NCBI RefSeq assembly: GCF_017654505.1
Contig: NC_054536.1
Coordinates: 16,556,294-16,620,293 of the forward strand
DNA from: Polyodon spathula
Taxonomy: Eukaryota > Chordata > Actinopteri > Acipenseriformes > Polyodontidae
Direction: 5' to 3'
DNA length: 64,000 nucleotides
Part shown: piece after piece, positions 1-13,312 of the stretch
How the letters are laid out: each line of letters opens with the position of its first letter
Position numbering within the stretch: the stretch's first letter is position 1
The notes under the pieces: generated by a model
The model's database searches: none
Seen by the model: only the letters and a program-made list of their open reading frames with translations
Told to the model about the DNA's origin: nothing
Made by a program: the position numbers and the translations under genes

Positions 1-636
1 TTTCATCTTTTTCATCTAAACACGTCACAATCTTTTTTTTTTTTTTTTTTTTTTGTGAACTACATCAAAGTATTGGAGGAATAAATATCTGATTCTTTAG
101 AAGAAACAGAAACCCAAAGCAGAAATTCATAAATTGAATATTTAACTGTATTATTCCAGACCACAGCGATAAACTTGATGAGCAAATCACACAAACCACA
201 ATTATAGAAAGAAAGAAAAAAAAAAAAACACTGAAACGATTCAAACAATTTTGACATCACACAACACCCTGCACATGAAAAAAATGAAAACATATTTTTA
301 CCTCAAAATAAGCTAAACACTTTTAAATAAAGCTGCAAATGGCATCAGGTTTCAGACAAATCAATGAACGTTTTGGTGACTGCCTGTGACCTCTCTCAAA
401 TTATTCTTCCATATTGGCTGAATCAGAATAAGTACAGGCTACTCAATGCAGACGCTAAGTGTGTGAAATAAGTGCCCTTGTCGTTTCTGCCAGACTCCCC
501 TTGACAGAATGATGATAGAAGCATCACATCCTTGGGAGAGTAAATGCAAACTGACAAGAGATGAGCCTTTAGATGTTGAATATAATACCGAATTGTGCTT
601 GATGTGTCTGATTATCTTGTCTTTTGATGTCTGAAG
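1..636. other. POU6F2 intron, no feature
   Basis: AT-rich non-coding sequence with a 20-base poly(T) run near position 35-54. It lies 3' of the POU6F2 exon on the minus strand, so it is inferred to be intronic. No exon, RNA gene or element was recognised. Confidence 0.5.
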
Positions 637-673
637 AGGTGGTCCATTGGAAAAAAAAAGTAGAAACTGTACA
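637..673 (+). repeat. 37-bp direct repeat, copy 1
   Basis: A 37-base segment beginning AGGTGGTCCATTGG recurs at 2007-2043 in the same orientation, exactly 1370 bases downstream, with one mismatch inside its A-run. The flanking bases are unrelated. Copy 2 lies inside a DIRS terminal region, so one copy is probably a templated insertion of the other. Confidence 0.8.
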
Positions 674-1802
674 CATCCGCGCTATCTAAAAAAAACTGTT
701 TGGCCTTTCACAAGTGCTTTTCCAACTAATGTCCATTTTTCCCTGACAATAAATATGACAGGTCGGCAGGAGATGACAAACAATTTACTTTATGTGCCAA
801 GCTTTATGGTTTCTGGTAGCTCAAGTGGAACATTATTTTAAATATCCCAAAATGAGAATTTTTATAAAATGTCATCAACCGATAAGAGATGTTTTTAATG
901 TTGTGTGTGTGTGGTAGTGGTGGTGGTGGTGGGTGTGTGTGTGTGTGTGTCTTATACACAATTACTGTTATTACCTGTTCTTGTTGTCAGGTGCCTTACG
1001 CATAAGCACACACAAACACACACGTAAACTTTCCACTTCAATGGAACCTTCTCTGTAAATTGAAGGAGAACAGGCATTGTCTCTGGAATATAAAGGACAT
1101 CAGTAGCGCAGGCATCATTCCATCTGACTGAAGAAAAAACTGACGCACTCAGCAATTCACAATAATTAACTATTTGGAGTCCTAATCGTCCACTTTGAAA
1201 AATGAAAGAGCGAATAGGTGCAGAATGTACACTGTTGGTTCATTCCTGTTTGTTTTAAAAGCACAAATGACTATGAAGCATTAGCTTAGCTAAATGAAGT
1301 TGCTGAGCCCAGCAAGAGCTCCATTAAACCATTACTAAACTCCTGAACCCATTTTTTTACCACCTCTACCTTTTTTATCTCAGTTTCTCTTTTTAAAAGT
1401 ACACAGGGGCAGGTACATTTTAAAACACAACTTTTACATTATGAAAAGGGAAACCATCATTATGCAATCAATTCACAAATCAACAATTCTAAAACAAATG
1501 AATAGAGATGTGTGAAAATGGCTTTTCTAAAACATGTTTTATTTTTATTTTTTTAATTATTCTTCAAAAGAAATGATGAAATAAAATTTAAACTCTTCAC
1601 CATTTGGGTAGTGCATCCCCTCACAGCTCCTACAGCCCCAAGCTGTAATATTGCCTGCCTGGGGCTGTCATTGAGCGTTCTTTGCCTCACAATACTGTAG
1701 ATTAGGAAACGTGTTACTGAAAGTCCTCAACCTGGCTTGTTATTAGCCATTGTCAATAATGGCTAGGTGTATCTTTTCCACTGGGTTCTGTATAATTATA
1801 AA
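674..1802. other. POU6F2 intron, no gene
   Basis: Non-coding sequence containing a GT-rich microsatellite at about 902-951. Small open frames here lack family similarity or splice context. Nothing else was recognised. Confidence 0.5.
902..951 (+). repeat. (GT)n / (GTG)n microsatellite
   Basis: Compound tract: a short GT run, then GGT repeats, then a longer GT run. Simple repeat, read directly from the sequence. Confidence 0.9.
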
Positions 1803-2187
1803 GTTAGGTTACTTACCTTAACCCTGGTTCCCTGAAAGAGAAGACGACCACCAAAATCATTACGTATGGGATATGCCTGCCTATTGGTAGGTATTTTCTG
1901 AGCTGGGATGATGCCCTCGGACCTGCCTACCGAGGGATTAAAACCTTCACACTGTGGAAGCCATTTCTCTTTTTGCATGGAATCCATGAGGGTTACTGAT
2001 GCAAAAAGGTGGTCCATTGGAAAGAAAAAGTAGAAACTGTACAATAGTCTGATGGGCCCCTTCCTGGGATGATGCCCTCGGTCCTGCGGTTGGTAGTCGT
2101 CTTCTCTTTCATTGAACCAGGGTTACGGTAAGTAACCTAACGTTCCCTTTCAATTCGAAGACGACCACCAACAACATTACATATGGG
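1803..2187 (-). mobile_element. DIRS-like element, terminal repeat region
   Basis: Two 46-base arms, 1803-1848 and 2096-2141, are inverted complements with three mismatches; both include GGTTACTTACC and the AACCCTGGTTC core. The segment following each GGTTC core, about GAAGACGACCACC, also appears as a direct repeat (1840-1870 and 2157-2187). Complex inverted plus direct terminal repeats are a hallmark of DIRS-type tyrosine-recombinase retroelements. The adjoining minus-strand recombinase remnant (2335-2727) supports this. The intervening 247 bases include an unrelated 37-base duplicate of 637-673. Confidence 0.65.
2007..2043 (+). repeat. 37-bp direct repeat, copy 2
   Basis: Duplicate of 637-673 with one mismatch, lying between the inverted arms of the DIRS terminal region. 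Confidence 0.8.
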
Positions 2188-2334
2188 AAATATATACCAG
2201 AGCCACCTCAAGGGAGAAGGAACGGCAGCATGCGAGAGACACATCATAAATGTATAACCCAAGGTTAGCAATGCGAGCGTGCAACCTCAAGGACCCTCGT
2301 GTCTACTGAAGGCAAGGAAGGATCTACCACATTA

Positions 2335-2727
2335 CCACGCGATAGAACCTAGAGATGTATGCGGCATAGCCCAGCTAGCTGACATACATATATCAGACAG
2401 TGAGGCCCCTCTGAAGAGGGCCCAAAATATAGCCAACCCTCTAGTAGAGTGTGCAGCTACTCTCCCAGGTGGGGGTAAGCCAGCATTGTCCCCTCTCCAA
2501 TGCAACAGTCGCTGCCTCGAGAGGGGCTGTCCTAGGGTCCGTATGGAGGTAATACTACAGGGGGCAATGTGCCGTCTCCGCTGAGACAAAGAGATCAACC
2601 TGTGCCTTCCCAAACTGTTCCCAAATGCGCTCCACCAACTGCCCAGCTCACCACTCCGGGAAGAAGCATCGCTCGTAGGGACAGCAGGTTCCGTTGCGCC
2701 CAAGTCAGGAACCGGAAAGTGATGCAA
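2335..2727 (-). pseudogene. DIRS tyrosine recombinase, C-terminal fragment
   Basis: The minus-strand frame ends with a block typical of DIRS/Ngaro tyrosine recombinases: an H-S-T-R motif (conserved His and Arg of the active site), then GASLSDICMSASWAMPHT. In family members a short R-F-Y motif carrying the nucleophilic tyrosine follows at once. Here that motif is present but in a different frame, so a one-base indel separates it from the rest. The upstream half of the frame (from about 2727) is weakly conserved and may be out of frame in places. The enzyme normally circularises and integrates the cDNA of the retroelement. It lies just 5' (minus strand) of the terminal repeats at 1803-2187, as expected for a truncated DIRS copy. 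Reverse transcriptase and gag are absent. Confidence 0.7.
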
Positions 2728-4765
2728 TGCAACCCCGGGGACCAGGGGATCAATAGTATTTAAACTTTTTATTTACTGTTTATATGTTTTAATCTTTTTT
2801 TACAGCCACTTTAAAAAGTAAAATACATACATATATTTGACTTCTGCAACAATATTGTAAAATGTTTACAGACATTTCTAAAACTATGAATTGATCTAAA
2901 TAGTACATTTTAATACCACTGTCATTTACTTCAGATAATTAAAAGGGGACCCTTCTGGCTTTTCTTAAATATTTTTATTGTCAGAATTATACTGAAGAGA
3001 CACATTCCGTTAGATATGCGCTGTTTGGAATCTGTTTTTTTTTAAGACCCTGTTATTTTTAAATGTATGAGTAAAAGCTTGTTTACTGTTTAAGCCATAA
3101 TATGCATGTCTAAGAAACTGTACTTTTGTAAAGACCGATATTTAAAAGTCAGGATGTGTGCCTGACTTCTGCCATCAAGTTATTTTAATATCTTGAATGT
3201 GTAAAGATCATACTGTTATATACCAAAAATAAATAAATAAATAAAAAATTATTATATATAATTAGTTGTGACCAATGCATTCATTCAAGGTGCCAGCCCA
3301 GGGTCAAACCAATAAAACAACTGAGACACCAAGACTGTTGTCACCCAGTGGGATAGTTCTTATACAGCATCAAAGGGTGCCCTTAACTCTCTCTCTCTGA
3401 ATACAGCCAATCAATCATTGAATCTGCCAGTGGCTTAAAAAAAAAAACAAAAACAAAAACAAAAAACCAGAGTTATTCTTTTTTTTTTTTTTTTTAATAT
3501 ACACCATTTACCTTATAAAATGTTGATTCTATGTATTACAAAAATCATGTTATGTATCAAAGAGAGAACATATTATTTCCATACATAGTAGAGGTACTAG
3601 TATCAATGTAACTACCTAGCAGAGAGATCGGTAATTATAAAGTTAAAGTGGAGGTGCGTTGGTGATAACGTTTCAAATGTATTTTATAAACTAAGCACAG
3701 CCCCACTAAATATATCACAAAGACAATGGATATAAAATTAATCTATTGTAATGCATTATTTGTTGGTCCAATAAAAAAAAAAATGGAAGGATTCAAGAAC
3801 CAAAACAAGATGAGAGTTCTGAAACACGGATGAAAACAGCAGCATTCTTATAGAAACATTATTCAAAAAATAATCAGAAGGGAAATTGTACATCTGACAC
3901 ACAAAGATAAAAAAATAACTATGCTCAATGGTTATTAAAGAAAATTATTACACTGCTGATATAAAACTGTTACTGTGAGCTTTCTTTAGTGATTCTTTCC
4001 TGGGGACATTCTTAAAAATGTATTAGTCTGACAGTGGGAAACTTTACACAGATCACTCCCTGACGGAGGCAGTCTCTTCCTGTATACAAATCAGTGGGGA
4101 AGCATCAAGTGGAGACACAGTCACAATGTAAACCTGTAACAGGGCTTCACACTCTGTGCTGACTCCGATCTCCAAGTAAAAACAGGTAAATTTGTTAAAT
4201 TTGTAACCTAAAAAGGGGTTTTCTTGTTCTCGTTTGTTCCCAGCTCGCCTTTGTTAGTCTCATCTATTTGTGCTCTATGTGTGGTTGTCTGATGTATTAT
4301 TAATCTCAAAACACCAACCAGCAGGGTTTTTTAATCAAAGCCGGCTTTAGTTTTTGACAGTTTCAAATTAACTATGTTTACTGGTTGCTGACAGGAAGGT
4401 GTCCTTAGACACCATTAATCTATCGGCAAAAGTTCCTCAATAGACACTGTGTCAGTTAATGAAATTATGAAGTTACAGTGATGGCCTCTGCAGGTCCATT
4501 GTAGTAAAAACACAGGGGTCATTTGCTAAGGTTTGCAGCTGCACTGTGAGATGCATACCTCCTCCCCCCATCAAAGGAAAAAAAGTCTCTGGAGAGATGA
4601 AAATGAATGTCCACAGTCTGTTTTTCACAATTAGTTTCAGTAGATCTCCATCAAATCAGCACCAAATGGTGAGTAATGCCTGTCTTCTCGTAGTTGGTAG
4701 TTGGGGGGGTGCCTTCACTATTTTATATTTTGTAAATCGTCATGTTCTAGTAAAGAGATACACCG

Positions 4766-4794
4766 TATATATATATATATATATTATATCATAT

Positions 4795-4833
<39 letters not shown>
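4766..4833. repeat. (TA)n microsatellite
   Basis: Interrupted TA dinucleotide array of about 68 bases. Confidence 0.95.
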
Positions 4834-5678
4834 TCTGATATAGACGTATGCAAATAGAAACACAGGTATGTTTATAAAGATGTACTAAGAGTTGTCTCAG
4901 CACACTTAAACAATACTATGTATAATGGTACTAGTGTTTGAGTGTTGAATATTAGCAATGAGAAGTAACTGGAATACACTCTGTACATAGATGCATACAT
5001 ATCATGACATATATCAATTATTTGGTAGAGATTTACTTTTAGTTTAACTTAAGACAATAAATAGAAGCTTATTTTAAAACTAACTGGGTCAGCTGCAAGT
5101 GTGTGCTAAACTTAACAAGAATATAAAATATGTTTTTTTTTGTACTGTTTTTACAAATTTAAATAAACAAAAAACAAACAAACAAAAACAATCGAAGCTA
5201 ACCAGTGAGCAGTTTCTCTTACTATTCTTACACAATTACAAACTGTGCAAAACTGTTATTTTAAAAACAGAATCCGACATCACCGGTCTGCTTTGCTACT
5301 GCCCTACCTGACAGTACTCCGCCACCTGCAGCAAGCACTGCCCTGCACTGTAGGTACTGTAGTCTACTCCTCTTAAATTGTGTGCTACTTCTGTGCTCCA
5401 ACAGAAGAAAACTATGTGTACCCATTTGTGTGACCGTGTTTAAAACTTATTACACATTTTTCTATTAGATTTCTGGCAAGGCAGGGAAAAATCTCTTTAA
5501 TTAAACAAATATCTATTTAAAAAAAAAAAAAAAGTTTGTTTCTCATCTTTTCACTGGCTTTTTTTTTTTTTTGTTTGGTCTCTTCCTACCATAAAATAAA
5601 ATGTCAGATTATGAATATTATTTACAAAATTAACACAGAAATATAACAAAAAGCACTGGAAATATACAGACGTGACGT

Positions 5679-5733
5679 AATACACATTTTCTTTTTAATA
5701 TATACGTAGATAATACACATTTTCTTTTTAATA
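5679..5733 (+). repeat. 33-bp tandem duplication
   Basis: A 22-base string starting AATACACATTTTC occurs at 5679-5700 and again at 5712-5733, giving a 33-base period and two copies. Confidence 0.8.
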
Positions 5734-7500
5734 GATAGGACCAGTCTCAATACACACATTATAAGGTATTACATTGTTGCATTGTATGTCTCTTTTCAAG
5801 CTCTTTCAGTGTTGTTAGGGGTCATGGTTCTTCTCATCTATTCCTGTGAGGCTTAAATACATTATATAATTTAAGCTGCACCACAAGACTAAGCAAAAGT
5901 AAAGGATTTTTTTTTTAAATACAGATCGATCACAATTCACCTAATTCAGAAATAGGAAAATATCACAAAATGATCTCTTTAAAATGTAATAAAAAGCGTG
6001 GTTTACTGAAAGTAAGGTATGCTGGGGCTACCCATGGAGGATCATTCCATAAAAGTTACAATTTCACTTCCACCGTACATATGAAACACTGAAAAAGAAT
6101 GTACTGGTAATTGTTTTCTGTTTTTGAAGACAGTTTTTGATAGAATGATTCAACTGTACACAACCAATTAATACAACTAAATCAAACAGCTTTTTCTGCT
6201 GTCCTGATTATCCATTATATGACAGTTCTTTCTCAATGCTAGTGAATGCATTTCATAATTGTACTGCAAGCAACCAGTATCAATTCAAACAAAACACTGT
6301 TTATTAGTCAAGAAAATGTTCACTGTAATTCATTATTGTTATTCTTTTTAACTAACTTTATTTTCTAGGGCCTATATTCATCCAAATACAGTACAATAAG
6401 GGCACGGTGCCTTTTTAGTCTTTCACAAAACATTTTGCATGTGAGCGTTTTTGTACTGCGAACACACCAGCATACAAGTCATTATTTACTTGCAAGTGCA
6501 TATGAAAAACCTCCACATAACATATAAACATATTTACTGAAAAGAAAGGCTGAGATGTTCAGAAATGTCATATTCAGTGATGGATGGTTCTGTGTATCCC
6601 ATGAAACCAACATGTCCTAGTTTCTACAGCACTCTCTCAGCATGTTTCACAAAGTAACAAAATACACATGCCCATCTGGTCTGAAAACATATAATTCCAC
6701 CGTTCACCCTATGTTTTTAAATCTGGTTCCTCTCCATGACAATAAAATTTCACAATTTGTGTCAACAATCACACAACACCTGTGTTTAAGTAAAATATCA
6801 ATTCAGTCATTTGAATTTGCCAGGCCTAAATGATTTTTACCAAAAGTTCTAATTAATAAACAACGTATGAAAATAATTTTACAAAACACAATATATAAAA
6901 CACACACACAAATACCTTATTTAACTACACATGTTAATCTCATTTATCAACAGCCTTCCAGCATTACAGTGAATCAGATTACAACAGTCTTATTTACAGT
7001 ACTAGAGAATTTGTGCATTCAGTTTGAAATAGTGTCTGCTATTAACTTTCAAATAACTTCCTCCATCGCCACAGATACTTTAACAAGCTAAAGGAATTAT
7101 AGGTAGATGATGTCCATACTCAGGTTCAAGTGCAAGGCTATAAAATAATTTCTTGTAAATTGAAGCTGTGTCTTTTATTGTAGAGGTGTCACCATCCATC
7201 AATGTCTGGTGCTAATAAAAGCCAAATACATTGCAAAGTGTTTTAAACAGCTGCTTCTTTTCTTAAAAGCAGGCTTCTTATTCACATAATTAATTTACCT
7301 TCTAACGGAGCCATATAAATTAAACTTGCTTGAAAACCTTTGATACCCCCACACACACATTTTTACAGTTTGATATATTTCTTTTTTTTTTTTTTTTTAC
7401 AGATCGCCATAACTTTTCCTTAATCCTAAACTGGTTTCTACAGCTACTGCTATCAATCTAGTAAAATATACATTTAGATTAAACATCTCCACTGACTTAC

Positions 7501-7672
7501 CAAAGAGCTTGCTGGGAGTGTCCTCGCTGTCATTTGGTTCTGCGGGCGCAAGCAGAGACTCATTCAGCTCATTGTCTGAAGTGTCCGCTTTGTCCTCACC
7601 TCTCAACTCCGCGTTCATCTCACTCCGGAGAGACAGCAAGGGCTTACTGAACTGTCCAGTAATCATTGGATC
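7501..7672 (-). CDS. POU6F2: POU6F2 coding exon (N-terminal region)
   Basis: POU6F2 is a POU-homeodomain transcription factor of retina and nervous system. This 172-base exon reads D-P-M-I-T-G-Q-F-S-K-P, then through SEMNAELRGEDKADTSD and ends NDSEDTPSKLFG. It matches the N-terminal segment I know for vertebrate POU6F2 almost residue for residue. On the minus strand it is preceded by an acceptor with pyrimidine tract and TTCTAG (AG at 7674-7673). It ends at 7501 with a consensus donor, GTAAGT. It starts in phase 0 and ends in phase 1. The frame remains open into the intron until about 7397, but the donor shows that tail is not coding. In mammals a short exon encoding the first six residues precedes this one; I could not find it here. 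If it is not used, the internal Met at 7666 could serve as start. The POU and homeobox exons lie beyond the left edge. Confidence 0.92.
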
Positions 7673-8360
7673 CTAGAATAAGCAAGAGACCGAGGTAAAA
7701 TGTAGTTAGCTTTGGCGTGTGCTTTCATCCGCTCTCCCTCTCTCTCTCTCCCTCTCTCTCTCGCTTCCCCCTTATCTCAGTTTGAGGCTGCTCCTGCTGT
7801 TTTTTGCAGGCTGCAGTCAAGTGAAGAGCTATTACTGATCCAATGAGTTTTCCATTACTCTCCACCCTATTAAAGCTCCACCATAATCAGAGGACTCTGG
7901 CTACATAGAAAAATAGCTCTCTATAAATAAATATATTCAAAATATAAGTCCTTTGTTTATATATTCTAATGCTGGCCGATATCAAATATGTACTTTCTTC
8001 ATCAGCGACCACAATAGTTTAGTACACTCTTCTGATTTATATGTTAAGGCATATACACAGTACTGCAAATACTAGAAGTTAAACGTTGTTTTGTTCTTAT
8101 ACTTTAACGTGACTAGTTGTTCACACTAAAAGTACACAACATAAATGTATAATTAGCAATTATTACTTCGTAAACACAACAAATGAATTGTACATTCGCA
8201 TTAAAAAAATATAAGATTGTGAAATGTACAGGATTTTAAGGTTAACAGCATGCATTTCTAATTATATTCAACTTAGCGAATCTTATGCTAAGGAGATTCT
8301 TAAAAATGCTTACTTGTAAACACAGACAGAACTTAAGCCAGGTTATACGTAACAATTAGT

Positions 8361-8396
8361 ATTAATAATAAATAATAATAATAATAATAATTAATA

Positions 8397-8429
<33 letters not shown>
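8361..8429. repeat. (TAA)n microsatellite
   Basis: TAA/ATA trinucleotide array, slightly interrupted. Confidence 0.95.
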
Positions 8430-8430
<1 letters not shown>

Positions 8431-9745
8431 GCACTTACTGAATAAATTATTTCACAGTATGGTTCAATCGAAAAGAAACAGATTCTCTCATGCAGGAAAG
8501 GACGTGATTCCACTTTTTAAATACAAAGATGACCACACGCTACTGCTACTACTTCCCCCCCCCCCCTCTGGCTTGTTCTGGTTAAATTAGTCTCAGGTTG
8601 TCTTCTTTTTCAAGCACACAAGCCCAGGGGTCAGTAGTTGTCTGTTAGATGATTGTCTGAGGCTTAACCTTTTTTTGATACTCAAATGTCTACCTTCAGC
8701 TAAAGAGAATAATAATAAACAAATAATAAAGCAGAGTGGCAAACTCCCTGAGCTGACGGTCTGCTATTTATTGCAACGTTTATGCCTAAATGGATCTGTG
8801 CTGCGAACAGGTGACCAGTGTGCGTGGAGGCAGGCTAGTAGGAAGCAAGCAGGCTCTTCCAGTATCCACTCATCACCACATTGGTCGATGGTCGGATGCC
8901 TGTGGGGGCTCTCTAATGTATTCATCTCTGGAATCAGAGATTTGATATGACATATGATAATCTATGAAAATGTTAATCAATAAAAATAGTTTAAGCTGTC
9001 AAACGCACTGCTTTAGTCAATACTCATATTGCTGCAAACAATGTCGCTGTCACCGAAGCTTAATTTGCACAGCACTTAAATATTGGACTCTGTGCATCAA
9101 TGCACTCCTCTCAGAGATAGGTAAACACATTTTCTCTCTATTTAAGCCTGGTGCACTCTACATGCATTTAGCTGAGCTAAAACCTCCCCTTTAAATATCT
9201 TGATAGGACCACTGGAGGGCAAAATTAATACTTAATTGAATCTCGCAGTCATCAAAATAATCAATACTTCTGTATTATTTATTCTTTACAGTCTGTTGAC
9301 TGTTTGAAACCACAGAGGTGTCGTGGAAGGGATTCATGGTTTTGAAATACTGTAATTTTCATTGGGGCATCAGAGCTTGTGAAACATAAAACAAAACAAA
9401 AAGATGCAGATTTGATTAAGAAAAAGGGAATTATTTGTTTTTCCAGCTCACAAAAGGACAAATAAAAAGTAACTGCAGTAGACACATAGTGTACAGTAGA
9501 AGTGTTACTTACTCCCTCTGTCTTTTTTCTTTTGAAGGTTTTATCATATCAACAACAGAACAGTGCTTTTGGAATGCTGACATTTCTCTTCCAGACAATC
9601 TTAAACAAGTAGAAAGGATGAGAGCTCAGATATCATCTTTCATTACTCTCTCAAGCTTAAGAAATGACATGACAGCTTCTTTCTCCTTTACACTGTTAAT
9701 TACTTAAATAAAATACTAAGCCCTGGGCAACATTAGACAAATACC

Positions 9746-9768
9746 TATATATATATATATATATATAT
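9746..9768. repeat. (TA)n microsatellite
   Basis: Short TA array. Confidence 0.9.
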
Positions 9769-10039
9769 CTTTCAGCAAGAGTGTTGGACTCAAGAGAGAG
9801 ATTACCTTACCTGTGACTGCTTTATTTGCACTTGTGCATAAAGTACAATGTAATGCACTCCCTTCATTCAGAAACCATAAACAGGCTAACTCCACTGGAG
9901 TGATCAGGTATCAGTGCTAATGGGTTAAGACACATTTACAGAGCATGATGAATTTATTGCCAGCTAATACAGCAGAAATCTGCAATTCAGATTCTTTTTG
10001 GTAAAATTCTTGGGGAACACAAGATTACAAGATTTAACA

Positions 10040-10160
10040 TATTTATAATGGTTGCATTATAAATAAATTATTTATATATATATATGTTATAATGGTTGCA
10101 TTATAAATATATTATATATAACAATAATATATATATATATATATATTGATATATATATTA
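10040..10160. repeat. TA-rich tandem region
   Basis: Two copies of a segment containing ATAATGGTTGCATTATAAAT, each followed by TA repeats, then a further TA array. This looks like a local tandem duplication with microsatellite growth. Confidence 0.8.
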
Positions 10161-10819
10161 TTCAATTTGACCAACATGTCTCGCCTTGGTTGGTTCAGGA
10201 TTTACAGAGCGAGTACCAGTAATTGTTTTAATCAATGTGCAAAACAAATCCTGAGATCATTCAAATAGCAGTCTTGAACAGGTATTAAAAAAAATAAAAA
10301 AAAAGACAACACTGCCCAGTCCGGGCAATCCAATGTTCTACTTGGTTTATAGTATTTTTAACAAAGGAAGGAAAAATACTGTGAGCCTTGTTGTCTAAAA
10401 CTCAAACTGAAATTGACCACACTCTAATGTAAGTGCACATCACGCTGGGTATCTGTAGCTCCAGTCACTACACCATTGCTTTGTGCTGGACAGATCAGCG
10501 ACAAAACAAAACAACTGTTCCGGTAGGGTCAGTTCAGGTTAAGATAATATATTTTTTATTGCAAGTCCTCCAATGATTGTATTTGCCGGGCTGCTTACAA
10601 TATGCAGTTGTTTGATTTCCTGCATTGCTATATTAGACTGGGCAATCAGTTTGGGGGTGAAAACTTCTCGCGTGAGGCTTTCTCTCTGTAATCTCAACTC
10701 TGCTTGACATATATATTTATTTATCTATTTTGGTTGACCTTTATTATAAGGTTTAACAGAAAACAATTACTACAGGTTTTAAGAACCACTGAACATAACT
10801 TAATCTGAATATATTAAAT

Positions 10820-10820
<1 letters not shown>

Positions 10821-10857
<37 letters not shown>

Positions 10858-10860
10858 TAA
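10821..10860. repeat. (TAA)n microsatellite
   Basis: TAA trinucleotide array of about 40 bases. Confidence 0.95.
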
Positions 10861-11256
10861 TGTAAACTACATGTTAACTTAATGTATTAAAGCTGCTGTG
10901 TCCAACAATTATTTAATTTAATTTTTATAATAAAACATAATATTGGGTGCCTGTTTACTATTTTTATTTAGCGCACAGTGAATACTTTTTTGTACATTCC
11001 ACTTATTTCCGTTCTAAAAAGCAAATATCTAGCTTTTATTATCTTCATATACTTCCTGTTAATTCCTGTTAACATTAAGTAATTGTTTAGCAATGTTTAA
11101 TGTTTCTTGGAATAATCTTACAATGTAATCTTGTTTTAACAGGCACATATATGCTTTCCTGAGCAGAATAGTGTCATTCAACAAAATAATTTTGAATGTT
11201 GATATGAATGTGTCATTTTGCTCATATGGCCTGGTTCCCTGGTGTACATAAATATA

Positions 11257-11257
<1 letters not shown>

Positions 11258-11349
<92 letters not shown>
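11258..11349. repeat. (TA)n microsatellite
   Basis: Uninterrupted TA array of about 92 bases. Its Ile/Tyr-repeat reading frames are artefacts. Confidence 0.97.
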
Positions 11350-11353
<4 letters not shown>

Positions 11354-13208
11354 AATACATTAATGAATGCTTTTAAATACAGTATATGTATGTATATATT
11401 TATGTGTTTATTTTAGGATAAAGGTGCATCAAGTCGATACACCTCATTTACAGGCAGGGCAAAGCATTGTTCTTAAGAGTGTACAGAGCTCATATCTACT
11501 GTGTACAGTATCTGCCTCCAGTACCCCAGTGTTATTTTAGAGCACCTCAGTTTCCACGCAGTACAGTTTGTCATTCACAGAGGCCTCCAGAGACTGTCCT
11601 CTGTCAAGCAGCGTATAGTCCACAAAGATCATCTGACACATATATGACACACATTAAACCAAAGGACCTGGATCACAGAATGCCTACCATTGATAATAAA
11701 AACCAGTGCCAAAGCATATCCAGCCTTATAGTTTATTTTACTTCTTATTGCGCTAAAAAGGAGGAGGAAAAGAGTCATACTTTAAAATAAGGCAGTAATT
11801 TAAAAGTTCACATTCTTGTATTGTATGTAATAGTATGATGCAAACATCAAGCCATTATACAGTACATTTTTCCTTTTTTTCTGTAATTACATCATTTATT
11901 TTTCACATAAATTGATATCGTAAAACTTAATGGCAGGGATGATTACTATAACTTGAAAAGATTTGTAATGTTATTACATAGTAAGAATCTAGAGAAATTA
12001 TGTTTGAGCCAGCATTGGTTGTCTTTGCCACCAAACACATTTCAAGCAATGCTTGTTTACATGTTAAAAGATTTGTCCCAGTACTGCATATTTAGTATAT
12101 AGTGTGTCTGGAAATAAAGTACTGTTCTAAACCCCTTCCCTTTCAGCTGGGACAGCAACATCCTCTGCTGTTTCTGTGTCAAACATATTTCAGCTCAAAC
12201 TGTGTCAAACATACTTCAGCTTCTTCTGTGGCTAGATGTCCGTGTTAGATGTCACTAGATGAAAAACCATACTGTACATGGCATATTCAGGCAGCCTGAC
12301 ATTCAAATATAACCCTTCACTCAGTCCACCTGCTTTGCAACCTTGCTAAATCCTGACAAAGTATTACAAGTTTTGCTGAAAAAAATGAAAGATGTCATTT
12401 TATTTAAGAAAGAGAGAAAGAAATAAAGAAACTATGCTGTTATTGAAACTGATTTGCAATAATGTATGTCAACATTCACACCCAATGTTTTTTCCTCACA
12501 GTAAAAATCAAATAAGAAAAATATAACAATAAATGCAGAAAGTTCAGATAGATGCTCATTGTCTGGTCTTTTCATAATCAATACTAAACATCTCTTTTGA
12601 CTCTTTTTCGGCAACAGTGTGACTACTCAGAAACACACAGACTATCGTAGCTATATTTACAGCAGCATACTGAAAAATGTATCCTACCCTCTGTCTATTA
12701 AAGCAGCTGTGCAAAAAAAAAAAAAAAAAAAGAGAGAAGGTTCTTTGAAGCTAAGGAAGCCATACAACCCAGCAGGTCTACTTCAGATAAATAAAAAAGC
12801 ATCGATTGGAGGAAAGTGAGGGCTCATTTTTTGTCCATCGATTCCCTAACTGACCTTCTACAGCATCAAAGCCCAAAGCACACTAATCTGACCCTGGCAT
12901 TCGGTGCGTTAGAGAGAGACACAAGCTACTTACAGTGCACGCCATCCCCTCTGTTGAGATATAATAAAGTATTCGAGAACTGCTCCGACTCAGACCGCTT
13001 CATGCAGTCGGCATTTCCTCTACACTGTCTGCTCTCAATATTCTGCCTTCAGCTCAAATAGATGCCTGTCGATTGGTTACATAGCAGAGTTCAAATGGCA
13101 ATCTTAAACCCAAGCCAGACAAACTGTTCTGATATATAGCTTTTATACCACTGGTAAACTAGCAAACTACAGGCTATATAAATTAAATACAAGACAGCAG
13201 TTTTATAT

Positions 13209-13312
<104 letters not shown>

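Larger units (their letters stand above)
2764..7500. other. POU6F2 intron, mostly unique AT-rich DNA
   Basis: No exon or transposon was recognised over about 4.7 kb. It holds poly(A)/poly(T) runs, a (TA)n tract at 4766-4833, a short 33-base tandem duplication at 5679-5733, and a poly(T) run at 7380-7399, downstream of the POU6F2 donor on the minus strand. Open frames of 60-90 codons here look random. Confidence 0.5.

Noticed and set aside
7397..7500. Continuation of the POU6F2 open frame beyond the exon
   Set aside because: A consensus donor at 7500-7495 ends the exon, and similarity to POU6F2 stops exactly there.
11059..11360. Ile/Tyr-repeat open frames
   Set aside because: Translation of (TA)n microsatellites; the same happens at 13183, 18833 and 53749.
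12816..13061. 81-codon plus-strand open frame
   Set aside because: No recognised similarity, no good splice sites, and length is within random expectation.
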